The notes beneath the pieces were generated by a model. The model searched no databases. It saw nothing but the letters and a program-made list of their open reading frames with translations, and was not told the origin of the DNA. A stretch of DNA of 64,000 nt. It comes from Breoghania corrubedonensis (GTDB lineage Bacteria > Pseudomonadota > Alphaproteobacteria > Rhizobiales > Stappiaceae). The position numbers and the translations under genes are program-made. This document shows positions 27,016 to 36,938 of this stretch, one piece after another. Location of the stretch: positions 55,833 through 119,832 of the forward strand of contig NZ_QAYG01000013.1 of the NCBI RefSeq assembly GCF_003053845.1. Reading direction: 5' to 3'. Each line of letters opens with the position of its first letter. Within the stretch, counting starts at the first letter, position 1.

Positions 27016-28482
27016 ATGAGTACGCATACAGTCGAAAAGATCGGCGGCACGTCTATGAGCCGGTCCGACGAATTGATCGACACCCTGTTTCTCGGCGGAC
27101 GCGAAGACGCTGATATCTACAATCGCGTCTTCGTAGTGTCCGCCTATGGCGGCATCACCAACCTCCTGCTGGAAGACAAGAAGACAGGGGCGCCCGGCGT
27201 CTATGGTCTGTTCGCCGCCTCCGACAGCAGCAGTGCCTGGAGCGATGCGCTTGACCGGACCCTGCAGGCGATGACGGAGGTGCATAACCGCCTTCTGGAA
27301 CATCCCGCCGACCGACGCACGGCGGATGATTTCACCCGCGAGCGGATCGAAGGCGCACGCAGCTGCCTGATCGACCTGAACCGCCTGTGCTCCTATGGCC
27401 ATTTCCAGCTCGACGAACACATGACGACGATCCGCGAGCTGCTTTCCGGCCTCGGCGAAACGCATTCCGCCCATACGACATCGCTCATGCTGCAGCGGCG
27501 CGGCGTCAACGCCCGCTTCATCGATCTCACCGGATGGCGCGACGAACGGCAGCCGACGCTCGACGAGCGCATCGAAGAGGGCATGCGCGATGTCGATCTG
27601 TCGAGCGAACTGCCGATCGTCACCGGCTATGCCCAGTGCCGCGAAGGCCTGATCCGCCTTTATGACCGCGGCTATTCCGAGGTCACGTTCGCGCGCATCG
27701 CGGCGGCCACCGAGGCCAAGGAGGCAGTGATCCACAAGGAGTTTCACCTCTCCAGCGCCGATCCGAAGATCGTCGGCACCGACGCCGTGCGCAAGATCGG
27801 ACAGACCAACTTCGACGTCGCCGACCAGTTGTCCAACCTCGGCATGGAAGCGATCCATCCGCGCGCGGCCAAGACACTGCGTCAGGCCGACATTCCCCTC
27901 CGGGTGGCAAACGCTTTCGAACCGGCGGATCCGGGCACGTTGATCGATGCCGATCTCAGCGGCGAGGCCCGCGTCGAGATCGTCACCGGCCTGGACGTGC
28001 TGGCGCTGGAGGTGTTCGAACAGGACATGGTCGGGGTGAAGGGGTATGACGCCACCATCCTGAAGGCACTGACGCGCCACTCGGCGCGCATTGTCTCCAA
28101 GCATTCGAACGCCAATACCATCACGCACTATGTCGACGCGTCCCTGAAAACGGTACGCCGTGTCGAGCACGAGATCACGGAAGCCTACCCTTCGGCGCGC
28201 ATTCACATCCAGAAGGCGGCATTGGTCAGTGCGGTGGGGCGCAATCTGAAGGATGTTTCGGTCGGCTTGCGCGGCCTGACGGCGCTGGATGAAGCGGGGA
28301 TCACCCCGATCGCCGTTCAGCAGAGCGGGCGTGCCGTCGACGTTCAGTTCGTCGTCGCATCCGACCAGAAGCAGGATGCGATCCGGGCGCTGCATGGTGC
28401 CCTGGTCGAGGCGACCGATGGTGCCGCCTGGGAGGCGCAGGAACGCAGCGCCTCCGAAAACAAGCTGCGGTCAGCGGCCTGA
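27016..28482 (+). CDS. ask: Ectoine-pathway aspartokinase
   Basis: 488 residues of the Ask_Ect type. The N-terminal kinase motif appears as VEKIGGTSM (residues 6-14), followed by VFVVSAYGGITNLLLEDK. Two ACT-like regions lie in the C-terminal third (KGYDATILKALTRHSARI and VGRNLKDVSVGLRGLTALDEAG). This specialised aspartokinase is found at the end of ectABC operons and feeds aspartyl phosphate into ectoine synthesis free of normal lysine/threonine feedback. The 87-bp gap after ectC includes a small GGCGCGC/GCGCGCC inverted repeat. A terminator at 28540 ends the operon. Confidence 0.95.
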   Translation: MSTHTVEKIGGTSMSRSDELIDTLFLGGREDADIYNRVFVVSAYGGITNLLLEDKKTGAPGVYGLFAASDSSSAWSDALDRTLQAMTEVHNRLLEHPADRRTADDFTRERIEGARSCLIDLNRLCSYGHFQLDEHMTTIRELLSGLGETHSAHTTSLMLQRRGVNARFIDLTGWRDERQPTLDERIEEGMRDVDLSSELPIVTGYAQCREGLIRLYDRGYSEVTFARIAAATEAKEAVIHKEFHLSSADPKIVGTDAVRKIGQTNFDVADQLSNLGMEAIHPRAAKTLRQADIPLRVANAFEPADPGTLIDADLSGEARVEIVTGLDVLALEVFEQDMVGVKGYDATILKALTRHSARIVSKHSNANTITHYVDASLKTVRRVEHEITEAYPSARIHIQKAALVSAVGRNLKDVSVGLRGLTALDEAGITPIAVQQSGRAVDVQFVVASDQKQDAIRALHGALVEATDGAAWEAQERSASENKLRSAA

Positions 28483-28539
28483 GCTGCTGGCACTACCGCT
28501 CACCGCTCTGTCTGAATGGGGCGGCAACGAGAATTGGAG

Positions 28540-28572
28540 AAGGGGTCCATGCTGCCGCATGGACCCCTTTTT
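28540..28572 (+). terminator. Rho-independent terminator of the ect operon
   Basis: A perfect 13-bp stem, AAGGGGTCCATGC (28540-28552) with GCATGGACCCCTT (28557-28569), encloses a TGCC tetraloop and leads into a run of five T (28568-28572). It lies 58 bases after ask and touches the stop codon of the convergent SDR gene, so it may also slow transcription from the minus strand, though the U-tract is poor in that direction. Confidence 0.95.
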
Positions 28573-29297
28573 CATACGGCCAGGAAACCGCCATCAACCG
28601 GCAAAACCGCGCCTGAAACAAAGCCCGCATCGGCCGACAGAAGAAGACAGATCGCCCGGGCCACATCCTCTACTTCGGCAAAGCGCCCGCTTGGATGGCG
28701 CATCAACATCGGATCGCTCTTGGAAGGATCGCTCCAGGCGGCAGCCGCGAGTTCCGTCATTGTCACGGTCGGTGCGAGCGCGTTCACCCGGATGCCATGA
28801 GGCCCCAGTTCCTTGGCCATCACGCGCGTTGCGCCTTCCAGGCCCGCCTTGGAGGCCGCGTAACAAACATGGTCGGGAAAGCCGCGATGACCGGCGATGC
28901 TGGTGACATTGGCGATCGCGCCGCCCCCTCCGGCCGCAATCCGCGCTTTTGCGAATTCCTGGGCGCAGACCAGCGCGGCGCGCAGGTTGATCCCCATGAC
29001 GGCCTCGTATCCCTCCTCCGTCATGTCGAGAACGCTTTCCAGCACATTGGTGCCGGCGCAATTGACGAGGTGGTCGCAAGGCCCCGCCTCACGCATCACC
29101 GCGCGCGCAGCCGCCGTGTCGGCGAGATCGACGGCAATGCCACGGCAGCCGGCTTCTGAATGCAGGCTGTCCAGATCGGATTGTGTCCGACTGAGAGCAA
29201 CGACGTCGGCCCCGCGTTCCGCCAGCATGAGCGCCGTCGCACGGCCGATCCCCTTGCCCGCGCCGGTAATGATGACCGATGTGCCTGAGAAGTTCAT
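28572..29297 (-). CDS. Short-chain dehydrogenase/reductase
   Basis: 241 residues of the classical SDR family. It has the cofactor motif TGAGKGIGRATAL near residue 10, the NCAGTN stretch, a Ser in NVTSIAGHRG and the catalytic YAASKAG. The C-terminal GAVLPVDGGF is typical of reductases related to FabG and to polyol dehydrogenases. It is the last gene of the minus-strand polyol operon, 46 bp after the ABC ATPase, so oxidation of a polyol or keto-sugar is likely, but the substrate cannot be read from sequence. ATG 29297 has AGGAG upstream; the longer frame to 29462 overlaps the ATPase gene and is rejected. Confidence 0.88.
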   Translation of the reverse strand: MNFSGTSVIITGAGKGIGRATALMLAERGADVVALSRTQSDLDSLHSEAGCRGIAVDLADTAAARAVMREAGPCDHLVNCAGTNVLESVLDMTEEGYEAVMGINLRAALVCAQEFAKARIAAGGGGAIANVTSIAGHRGFPDHVCYAASKAGLEGATRVMAKELGPHGIRVNALAPTVTMTELAAAAWSDPSKSDPMLMRHPSGRFAEVEDVARAICLLLSADAGFVSGAVLPVDGGFLAV

Positions 29298-29343
29298 CGC
29301 CGGTCTCCTGAGATGATGCGATGCGCGTTGTCGAACCGGGCGG

Positions 29344-30414
<1,071 letters not shown>

Positions 30415-30425
30415 GAGAGGGCTCC

Positions 30426-31478
30426 TTAACTGGGCATCACGATCTGCATCTTCACGTCGGCCGGCGGCGCGGAGGCCGCGACGTCGAAGGCGCGCACGCT
30501 TTCATCGAAGTCGAAGGTCCGGGTGATGAGCGGCTTCACGTCGATCGCCCCCGACGCGAGCATGGCGACGCAGCGCGGGAAGACGTGGGCGTAGCGGAAA
30601 ATGTTCTCCACCCGCGCCTCGCGCACCATCGCGGCCCCCGCGTCATAAGAAATGGGATCGGGCTGGCCGCCGATCATGACCACGCAGCCTCCTGGCGCCA
30701 GCGGCTGGAAGATCTGCGCTGCCGCCTTGGGCGAACCTGTCGCCTCAAAGACCACGTCCGCGCCCCAGCCGTCCGTCTCCTTCATGACGCGGGCAAAGAG
30801 ATCCCCCGTCACGGCGTTGACGCCGGTGATGGCCGGATTGAGGCTTTCCGCAATCTCCAGTTTCTTGTCGGACAAATCACTGACGAAGACACGGGCGCAG
30901 CCGGCCGCGAGCGCGGAGAGCACCGTAACCAGGCCGATCGGACCAGCGCCCATCACGACCGCAATGTCGCCGGGCTTGATGCGGGCCTTGGTGGCGGCGT
31001 GAACGCCGACAGCGAGCGGCTCGACCATCGCCGCTTCTGCAAACGAGACAGCGTCGGGAAGCTTGAACGTGAAGGCTTCAGGGTGGACGCAGGTGGGCCG
31101 CAGAATGCCGTGAACCGGCGGGGTCGCCCAGAAACGCACAGCCGGATCCACATTGTAGATACCGAGCCGCGTCGCCTTTGAATTGGGATCGGGAATGCCC
31201 GGCTCCATGCAGACCCGGTCGCCGACCTTGAGGCTTTGCACACCTGAACCGGTCTCGATCACGGTGCCGGAAGCCTCGTGTCCGAGGATCATCGGTTCGT
31301 TGACGACGAAATGCCCGATACGACCATGGGTGTAATAGTGGATGTCCGATCCGCAGATGCCCACCGTGTGCAGCTTGATGCGCACGTCGAGGGGGCCGAG
31401 CACGTCTTCCTCGCGGTCGATTGCGGGGAAGTCGCGAAGCGAAAGCTCGTTTTTCTTTTCCAGAACCAGTGACTTCAT
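30426..31478 (-). CDS. Zinc-dependent polyol (xylitol/sorbitol-type) dehydrogenase
   Basis: 350 residues of the medium-chain dehydrogenase family, sorbitol/xylitol branch. Catalytic zinc ligands are Cys42 in [10 protein letters not shown] and His67-Glu68 in ILGHEASG. The NAD-binding motif is [12 protein letters not shown], and [11 protein letters not shown] is typical of xylitol dehydrogenases. The four-cysteine structural zinc lobe is absent; the region reads [11 protein letters not shown] without Cys. Together with the xylulokinase at 36939, xylitol or D-arabitol to D-xylulose to xylulose-5-phosphate is the most economical pathway. AAGGG precedes ATG 31478; an extension to 31529 overlaps the small upstream gene. 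Confidence 0.9.
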   Translation of the reverse strand: MKSLVLEKKNELSLRDFPAIDREEDVLGPLDVRIKLHTVGICGSDIHYYTHGRIGHFVVNEPMILGHEASGTVIETGSGVQSLKVGDRVCMEPGIPDPNSKATRLGIYNVDPAVRFWATPPVHGILRPTCVHPEAFTFKLPDAVSFAEAAMVEPLAVGVHAATKARIKPGDIAVVMGAGPIGLVTVLSALAAGCARVFVSDLSDKKLEIAESLNPAITGVNAVTGDLFARVMKETDGWGADVVFEATGSPKAAAQIFQPLAPGGCVVMIGGQPDPISYDAGAAMVREARVENIFRYAHVFPRCVAMLASGAIDVKPLITRTFDFDESVRAFDVAASAPPADVKMQIVMPS

Positions 31479-31482
31479 TGCA

Positions 31483-31731
31483 TTACCCTTTCGCGATGAC
31501 GATGGCTGCGATCGCCATCGCGATGACATTGGAAATCCAGATCGAGAGGCCGGCCGGCTCCATAAAGCGGAACCAGAAGAGCGACAGCGCGATCCAGATC
31601 ACGACCGAGATGAAACAGCGGTCGAAGGCGTTGGTCTCGATCGGCAGGAAGCCGCGGGATCCCGACGGCGGCGGCGCGTTGTCCTCAAGCACGTCGATGG
31701 GCGTGTCGATATCGTCGAGTTTGTGGTTCAT
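31483..31731 (-). CDS. Small membrane protein in polyol ABC operon, function unknown
   Basis: 82 residues. An acidic hydrophilic N terminus (residues 1-35) is followed by two predicted membrane helices (about 38-55, [17 protein letters not shown], and 60-80, [18 protein letters not shown]). I do not recognise a named family. It sits between the second permease (four-base gap) and the dehydrogenase (four-base gap) in a tightly packed operon and has a plausible GGGA ribosome site, so it is very likely real. Small membrane proteins of similar size occur in other polyol and glycerol ABC operons; an accessory transport role is only inference. Confidence 0.8.
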   Translation of the reverse strand: MNHKLDDIDTPIDVLEDNAPPPSGSRGFLPIETNAFDRCFISVVIWIALSLFWFRFMEPAGLSIWISNVIAMAIAAIVIAKG

Positions 31732-31735
31732 CGCG

Positions 31736-32572
31736 CTATCCCTTCACCGCGCCGAAGGTCAGGCCGGTGACGATGTGGCGCTGCACCAGACCGAAGACGA
31801 TGAGCGCCGGGATGAGGGTGAAGACCGAGATCGCGGCCATGATTCCCCATTCCGTGCCGGTGGTGGTGACGTATTCCGACAGGCCCGTCGTCAGGGTGCG
31901 TGCGCTGAAATTGGTGAGCGTGGCGGCGAGCAGATATTCGTTCCAGGCAAAAACCCAGGTGAGGATCAGCGTCACCGCAAGGCCAGGCCTACACAGCGGG
32001 AAGACCACTTCCGTGATCACCTTGAAGGGGCTCGCCCCGTCCATGTAGGCGGCCTCGTCCAGCTCCTTCGGGATACCGTCCAGCGTCGGGCGCAGCGTCC
32101 AGATCGCGAAGGGCAGGTTGAAGGTGCAATAGACCAGGATCATGCCGATGCGCGTATCGAGGAGCGTGAAGTCGCCGATCCGGTAGACCTGCGTCATCAG
32201 CAGGAACAGCGGCAGCAGGAACACCGCCGGCGGCGCCATGCGGTTGGTGATCGTCCAGAAGAAGATGCTCTCCTTGCCCGGCAGGTCGAAGCGCGAGAGC
32301 GCATAGCAGGCGAGGAAACCGAGCGTCGTGCACAGAACCGCGTTGCCCGACGAAATCACCAGCGAGTTGACCATGTAGCCGCGCAGGGTGCGGTCGTTCA
32401 GAACGTCAATGTAGTTCTGCCAGTAGAAGCTCTTCAGGATGATGTCCGGGGTGGAGAAGAGGTCCACGGCCGGCTTCACCGAAATGACGAACAGCCAGTA
32501 GATCGGAAAGAGCGTGAGGAAGCTCACCGCGATCCAGAAAAGGAGATAGAGCCAAGGGTGCCGGCGTTTCAT
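31736..32572 (-). CDS. Sugar/polyol ABC transporter permease, MalG-type
   Basis: 278 residues with six predicted helices and the cytoplasmic EAA loop DEAAYMDGASPFKVITEVVF near residue 180. It is the MalG/SmoG-type permease that pairs with the preceding MalF-type gene, four bases away. The N terminus (KRRHPWLYLLFWIAVSFLTL) is a typical first helix for this class. Confidence 0.93.
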   Translation of the reverse strand: MKRRHPWLYLLFWIAVSFLTLFPIYWLFVISVKPAVDLFSTPDIILKSFYWQNYIDVLNDRTLRGYMVNSLVISSGNAVLCTTLGFLACYALSRFDLPGKESIFFWTITNRMAPPAVFLLPLFLLMTQVYRIGDFTLLDTRIGMILVYCTFNLPFAIWTLRPTLDGIPKELDEAAYMDGASPFKVITEVVFPLCRPGLAVTLILTWVFAWNEYLLAATLTNFSARTLTTGLSEYVTTTGTEWGIMAAISVFTLIPALIVFGLVQRHIVTGLTFGAVKG

Positions 32573-32576
32573 CGCA

Positions 32577-33455
32577 TCATCCCTTCCCGGTGTTGCGCGG
32601 GGCGAGCATGCCTACATAGAGCAGCCAGCACACCACGATGGTCAGGTAGAGCACGATGACGGAAATGGCCGAGCCGTAGCCGTAGTTCGTGCGCGGGAAG
32701 ACTTCCTTGAAGATATGAACACCCACATAGCGGGTGGCCGCTCCCGGACCGCCGCCGGTGAGCATCAACACCTCGTCGACGGTGCGCAGCGCATCCATCA
32801 GGCGGATGAAGACCGTAGCGAGCACGGCGGGCGCGATCATCGGCAGGGTAACGTGCCAGAAGATCTGCCGTTTGCCGGCGCCATCGATCTGCGCCTGCTC
32901 GAAGGGATCTTGCGGCAGCGAGACCAGAGCCGCGATGAGGCTCAGCGTCACGAGCGGGGTCCAGTGCCAGACGTCCATGACCACCGTGACGATGAAGGCG
33001 GCCGCAGCACTCTGTCCGATGTTGAGATCGAAGCCGAACCAGCTGTCGAGCAGGTTGGGGATGATGCCGATGGACGGTGTGGTCATCAGCTTCCACACGG
33101 ACCCGACAATGATCGGCGCCATGATAAGGGGCAGAGTGTGGATCGTGCGGAAGAAGCCCTTGCCGGGAAAGTCCTTCATGAAGGCCTGGGCGAGCATGTA
33201 TCCAAGCACCAGTTCCGAAATGACCGCGAAGAAAACAAAGCTCACGGTCGCGCCGAGCGAGGCCAGGAAGGCTTCGTCGAAGACCAGGCGGCGGAAGTTC
33301 TCCGCACCGTTGAAGATCATGTCCGGATTGGCGGCGAAGGGGTTCCACTGGTGGAAGGAAACCCAGACCACGTAGAAGAACGGCACGACGCCGAAAAGAC
33401 CGAGGACGAGCAGCGTCGGGGCGAGCAGAAGCCAGCCCAGCCTGTTCGAATGCAT
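32577..33455 (-). CDS. Sugar/polyol ABC transporter permease, MalF-type
   Basis: 292 residues with six predicted helices and the EAA-like loop PFEQAQIDGAGKRQIFWHVTL near residue 190. ATG 33455 is chosen because GGGAGG lies eight bases upstream; the longer frame to 33533 runs into the intercistronic hairpin. It is separated from the binding-protein gene by 119 bp that contain a strong stem-loop. Confidence 0.93.
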   Translation of the reverse strand: MHSNRLGWLLLAPTLLVLGLFGVVPFFYVVWVSFHQWNPFAANPDMIFNGAENFRRLVFDEAFLASLGATVSFVFFAVISELVLGYMLAQAFMKDFPGKGFFRTIHTLPLIMAPIIVGSVWKLMTTPSIGIIPNLLDSWFGFDLNIGQSAAAAFIVTVVMDVWHWTPLVTLSLIAALVSLPQDPFEQAQIDGAGKRQIFWHVTLPMIAPAVLATVFIRLMDALRTVDEVLMLTGGGPGAATRYVGVHIFKEVFPRTNYGYGSAISVIVLYLTIVVCWLLYVGMLAPRNTGKG

Positions 33456-33532
33456 CGATTGATCCTCCCACATCGCGAACGCACGCTCGCGACGGCAGAT
33501 GCTTGTTCTGGTTGAGATTGAAGCCGGGGCCA

Positions 33533-33562
33533 CGGGCCGCGCCAGGAATAAGGCGCGGCCCG
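33533..33562 (-). promoter_or_regulatory. Intercistronic hairpin after polyol binding-protein gene
   Basis: On the minus strand CGGGCCGCGCC pairs with GGCGCGGCCCG (11 perfect pairs, arms at 33552-33562 and 33533-33543) around an eight-base loop, 12 bases after the binding-protein stop. There is no U-run. It is expected to protect the binding-protein transcript or partly terminate before the permease genes. Confidence 0.7.
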
Positions 33563-33574
33563 CAAGCGTTCGAC

Positions 33575-35026
33575 CTACTCGCGGTAGCCGAGGGTCTGAA
33601 GTTCTTCCTCTGCCTTCGCGGCCATCTGGTCGAGGCCTTCATCCGGGCCAAGATCGCCGGTGAGGACCTTGTAGAGGATCTGCGCGGTCGCCTCGCGGAC
33701 CTGGGCATGGAAGGGATACGGGGGCGCGCCGCGGAAGAGCTTTCCGTCCTCGCGCATCATCGTGTAGTAGCCGCCCAGTTCCTTATCGAGCGCCTTGACC
33801 TTCGGCGTGTCATACGTGGATGTCAGTGTGATACGCGATGCGGCCGCCGCCCAGTCTTCCTGGATTTCGGGCAACGCGAGGAACTGCAGGAACAGCAGCG
33901 CCGCTTCCTCGTTCTTGGAGGTGACCGGAGTGCCGAAGGCTCCGCCGTCGTAGTAGCCGATATAGCCCTTGCCGCTTTCGGCATCCGCCATCACGCCGTC
34001 TTCCAGCGGCGGCAACGCGACGCCCACCTTGCCGACGACGCGCGACTTGTTCTTGTCGGACGCGATCCAGGCGGCGTTCTCGCCGTAGACCAGCCCTTGC
34101 GCGGCACGGCCCGCGGCGAAGGTAGTGGCAACCTCCGTCCAGGTGGACTGAACCGATTCCGGCGGCGCGAGATCGCGCATCTCAAGCCACCACTTGAGCG
34201 CGGCCTTGGCTTCGGGCGAATTCATCGAGCCGCCGTGGGCAACGGTCGCGGCGTAGTTCTTGTCCGGGTTGATGCCCCAGTTGTAGACGCCGTAGGTGGG
34301 CGCGACGGACTCGAAGAATTCGTACCACGAGGCCGGATGGCCAGTATGGGCTTGCGCCGTGGTGCCCCACAGCTTCATGTCGTGATCCTTGCCCCACTTG
34401 GTGAAGAAGCGGGCGATCTCGGCGTATTCGGCGTGGGTCTTGGCGGGGACAAGATCGTGGCCCGTCTCCTTCTTGAAGGCGGCCTTGACCTTCGGATCGT
34501 TGAAGAGATCCGTGCGATAGAGGTAGACCTTGATGAAGGCCTCCATCGGCATGCCGAAAAGGTCGCCGTCCTTGCCGCGGAAGTTGTCAGCAAAGGAGGT
34601 CAGGTTGGCCTCATCGAAATTTGCGGCCTTCAGATCCGGGTGCGCCTTCAATTCGGCGGTGAAATCGACCAGGAAGTCGCGGGCGAGATAGGCGTAGACG
34701 ATATCCTGCTCGATGAAGACCATGTCATAGATGCCGGTCTTGGCCTCCATGTCCTTGATGGCCTTGTCGTACATCTGATCCCAGGAGGTGGTCTCGATCT
34801 CCACCCGGATGCCCGTCAAGTCCTCGAATGCCGGAGCAAGGACGTCGGAGATGTAGTTGGACGGCGGCGTCGCCTCGGTCACGCCGCGCAACGTCACGCC
34901 ATCGAACTTGGCACCGGCGTTCTTCCACCAGTCGGGATGTCCAACCTTGATATCCTGCGCGAAGGCGGAGCCCACCGCAAGCATGAGCGCCAGCGCGGAT
35001 GCGCCGAGCTTGACAGATAAATTCAT
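33575..35026 (-). CDS. Polyol/sugar ABC transporter substrate-binding protein (family 1)
   Basis: 483 residues with a Sec signal peptide (SVKLGASALALMLAVGSAFA). The mature protein has extracellular-binding-protein family 1 features (FEDLTGIRVEIETTSWDQMYDKA, YGENAAWIASDKN, AALLFLQFLALPEIQ). It is longer than maltose-type proteins, as seen for several polyol and glycerol systems. GGGAGGAATCTC precedes ATG 35026. It is the first gene of the minus-strand operon and diverges from the SorC-type regulator. The ligand is inferred to be a pentitol or hexitol from the linked dehydrogenases. Confidence 0.92.
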   Translation of the reverse strand: MNLSVKLGASALALMLAVGSAFAQDIKVGHPDWWKNAGAKFDGVTLRGVTEATPPSNYISDVLAPAFEDLTGIRVEIETTSWDQMYDKAIKDMEAKTGIYDMVFIEQDIVYAYLARDFLVDFTAELKAHPDLKAANFDEANLTSFADNFRGKDGDLFGMPMEAFIKVYLYRTDLFNDPKVKAAFKKETGHDLVPAKTHAEYAEIARFFTKWGKDHDMKLWGTTAQAHTGHPASWYEFFESVAPTYGVYNWGINPDKNYAATVAHGGSMNSPEAKAALKWWLEMRDLAPPESVQSTWTEVATTFAAGRAAQGLVYGENAAWIASDKNKSRVVGKVGVALPPLEDGVMADAESGKGYIGYYDGGAFGTPVTSKNEEAALLFLQFLALPEIQEDWAAAASRITLTSTYDTPKVKALDKELGGYYTMMREDGKLFRGAPPYPFHAQVREATAQILYKVLTGDLGPDEGLDQMAAKAEEELQTLGYRE

Positions 35027-35099
35027 GAGATTCCTCCCGGATTTTTCTGCGAGACGGCGGCGCCTGTGGCACCATCCTCCAGATCCGTCTCTCATGACG

Positions 35100-35164
35100 T
35101 TACAAATGTATAATAATCAATGCAACTGTTTTATCCATTTGTGTGTATAGATTTACAAATGTAA
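35100..35164. promoter_or_regulatory. Candidate SorC-family operator pair in divergent promoter
   Basis: TTACAAATGTA occurs at 35100-35110 and again within TTACAAATGTAA at 35153-35164. The two copies are 53 bp apart, about five helical turns, in an AT-rich patch between the divergent binding-protein and regulator genes. Each copy is an imperfect palindrome (TTACA..TGTAA). The placement fits cooperative binding by the tetrameric SorC-type regulator encoded next door; this is inference. Confidence 0.65.
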
Positions 35165-35277
35165 GATCGGGCGATGCGACCGGCTCCGCGCAAGGGGCGC
35201 GCTTCGCGCAAAACGATAGGGCGACAAAGTCCAATCCGTCGGGAGGCGGGCAGAGGGTGAATTCAAGGGACAAGCAC

Positions 35278-36234
35278 ATGCCCCAGGACGGGCGGGACGA
35301 GAGCGAGGCTCTCGTGAGTGAGGTTTGCTGGCATTACTATGTCAACGAGATGACCCAGGCCGAGGTCGCCAAGACGCTCGGGCTGACGCGGCTGCGCGTC
35401 AATCAGGCGATCCAGCGCGCCAAGTCACTCGGCATGGTGAAGGTAAGCATCGAGTCCCCCTTCCTGGCGCGCATCGAACTGCAAGAGGAAATCAAGGAGC
35501 GCTTCGGCCTCGAAAAGGCGCTGGTGGCGCCGGCAAACCGTGAGGCCTACGACTATCACGTCTCTGTCGGAGCGGCGCTCGCCAGCTATCTGAGCGAGCG
35601 CGTCGCCGCCAACGACTGGAAACTCGTCGGCGTCTCCTGGGGCATGACCCTGCAAAGCGCGATCCGCCGCCTGCCGAAGCAGTTGCGGCCCGATCTCGAG
35701 ATCGTCTCGATGATCGGCGGCAGCACCAAGGGCGCGTCATTCAACTCCTTCGCGATCGCCTCCGGCTTCGCGGAACGTTTCGGGGCGAACTATTCGATCC
35801 TGGCGGCCCCGATCTATCTGTCGCGCGATATCGATCCCAATGTGTTTCTGGCACCCGAGATATTCGGCGATCATTTCCGCAAGCTAAGCCATCTCGACGC
35901 GGCCGTTCTGGTCGCCGGCGACGTTTCGGACCGCTCCTATCTGGTCTCGACGGGCGTTCCGGGTGAAGTGAGCCAGGAAGAGCTCATAGCTCACGGCGCG
36001 GTCGGCGACGTGCTCGGACGGTTCCTCGACAGCGAGGGCAACACGATCGCCCACCCTCTCAACGATCGGACCATCGGCGTCGATCTGGAAACGGTAAAGC
36101 GCATTCCGGAAAAGATCCTCGCCGCGGCGGGACATCACAAGATCTCCATCATCCGCGCCGCAATGAAGCGCGGGCTCGTCAGCACACTGATCACCGACGA
36201 TGTCACCGCCCAGCTGTTGCTCGAGGCCGATTGA
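35278..36234 (+). CDS. SorC/DeoR-type sugar-binding transcriptional regulator
   Basis: About 318 residues. An N-terminal helix-turn-helix (YYVNEMTQAEVAKTLGLTRL, about residues 22-50) is followed by a sugar-phosphate-binding domain of the SorC family, with VGVSWGMTLQSAIRRLP, IVSMIGGSTKGA and GAVGDVLGRFLDSEGN. Such regulators sense phosphorylated sugars and control the adjacent catabolic operon. ATG 35278 has AAGGGA upstream; GTG 35257 is an alternative and the frame remains open to 35143. Its stop shares one base with the next start (TGATG). Confidence 0.92.
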   Translation: MPQDGRDESEALVSEVCWHYYVNEMTQAEVAKTLGLTRLRVNQAIQRAKSLGMVKVSIESPFLARIELQEEIKERFGLEKALVAPANREAYDYHVSVGAALASYLSERVAANDWKLVGVSWGMTLQSAIRRLPKQLRPDLEIVSMIGGSTKGASFNSFAIASGFAERFGANYSILAAPIYLSRDIDPNVFLAPEIFGDHFRKLSHLDAAVLVAGDVSDRSYLVSTGVPGEVSQEELIAHGAVGDVLGRFLDSEGNTIAHPLNDRTIGVDLETVKRIPEKILAAAGHHKISIIRAAMKRGLVSTLITDDVTAQLLLEAD

Positions 36235-36923
36235 TGGTGCGTGAGAAGAGCAAGGCCCTCATCCTCGACTTCGACGGCGTTGTGGTCGACAGCGAGGTCA
36301 TCGCCCTGGCAGAGCTGCAAGCCTGTCTGGCGGAATTCGGCATCGAACTGCAGCTCGGCGAGATGATCGCTCGGTTTCTGGGCGCCTCGTTCGAGAGTAT
36401 CGAGGCATTCGTGCACGATACCACCGGCCGCATGCCGGACGCCTCCTTTCGGGAAGGATGGTACGCGCGGCTGTTTGCGCGTTATTCCCGCGAATTGCGC
36501 ATCATGCCCGGCGTTTTGAGCGTCCTCGATCGTCTTGACGACCGCGAATACCCCTATTGCATCGCCTCGGGCAGCTCCTGTCGACGCCTCGACTTCGCGC
36601 TCAAGACTGTCGACCTGAGCGAGCGCTTCGCCGGCCGGGCCTACAGCGCGGATTCGGTCGAACACGGAAAACCCGCCCCGGATCTTTTCCTTTTTGCCGC
36701 CAGGAAGATGAACGTCCGGCCGGAAGACTGTCTTGTCGTGGAGGATGCCGGCGCCGGGGTATCGGCAGCAATCGGCGCCGGCATGCGGGTCGTCGGCTTC
36801 GTTGGCGGGCGACACCTCACCAATCATCGAGAGGAACACGCGGCACGTCTCAGGACAGCAGGCGCGGCAGATGTGGTAACGCGGTTCGACGATCTTCTTC
36901 AGATCGCGGACGCATCTGCATGA
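36234..36923 (+). CDS. HAD-superfamily hydrolase (subfamily IA, beta-phosphoglucomutase-like)
   Basis: 229 residues. The nucleophile motif is LDFDGVVVDSE (near residue 9), motif II is the Ser/Thr of CIASGSS, the motif III Lys is in EHGKPAPDLF and the motif IV acidic pair is in LVVEDAGAG. The helical cap lies between about residues 18 and 85. Phosphatases of this type occur in polyol loci, where they remove sugar or polyol phosphates; the substrate is unknown. It overlaps the regulator stop by one base and precedes xylB by 15 bp. Confidence 0.9.
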   Translation: MVREKSKALILDFDGVVVDSEVIALAELQACLAEFGIELQLGEMIARFLGASFESIEAFVHDTTGRMPDASFREGWYARLFARYSRELRIMPGVLSVLDRLDDREYPYCIASGSSCRRLDFALKTVDLSERFAGRAYSADSVEHGKPAPDLFLFAARKMNVRPEDCLVVEDAGAGVSAAIGAGMRVVGFVGGRHLTNHREEHAARLRTAGAADVVTRFDDLLQIADASA

Positions 36924-36938
36924 AACAGGGGGCGGTGC

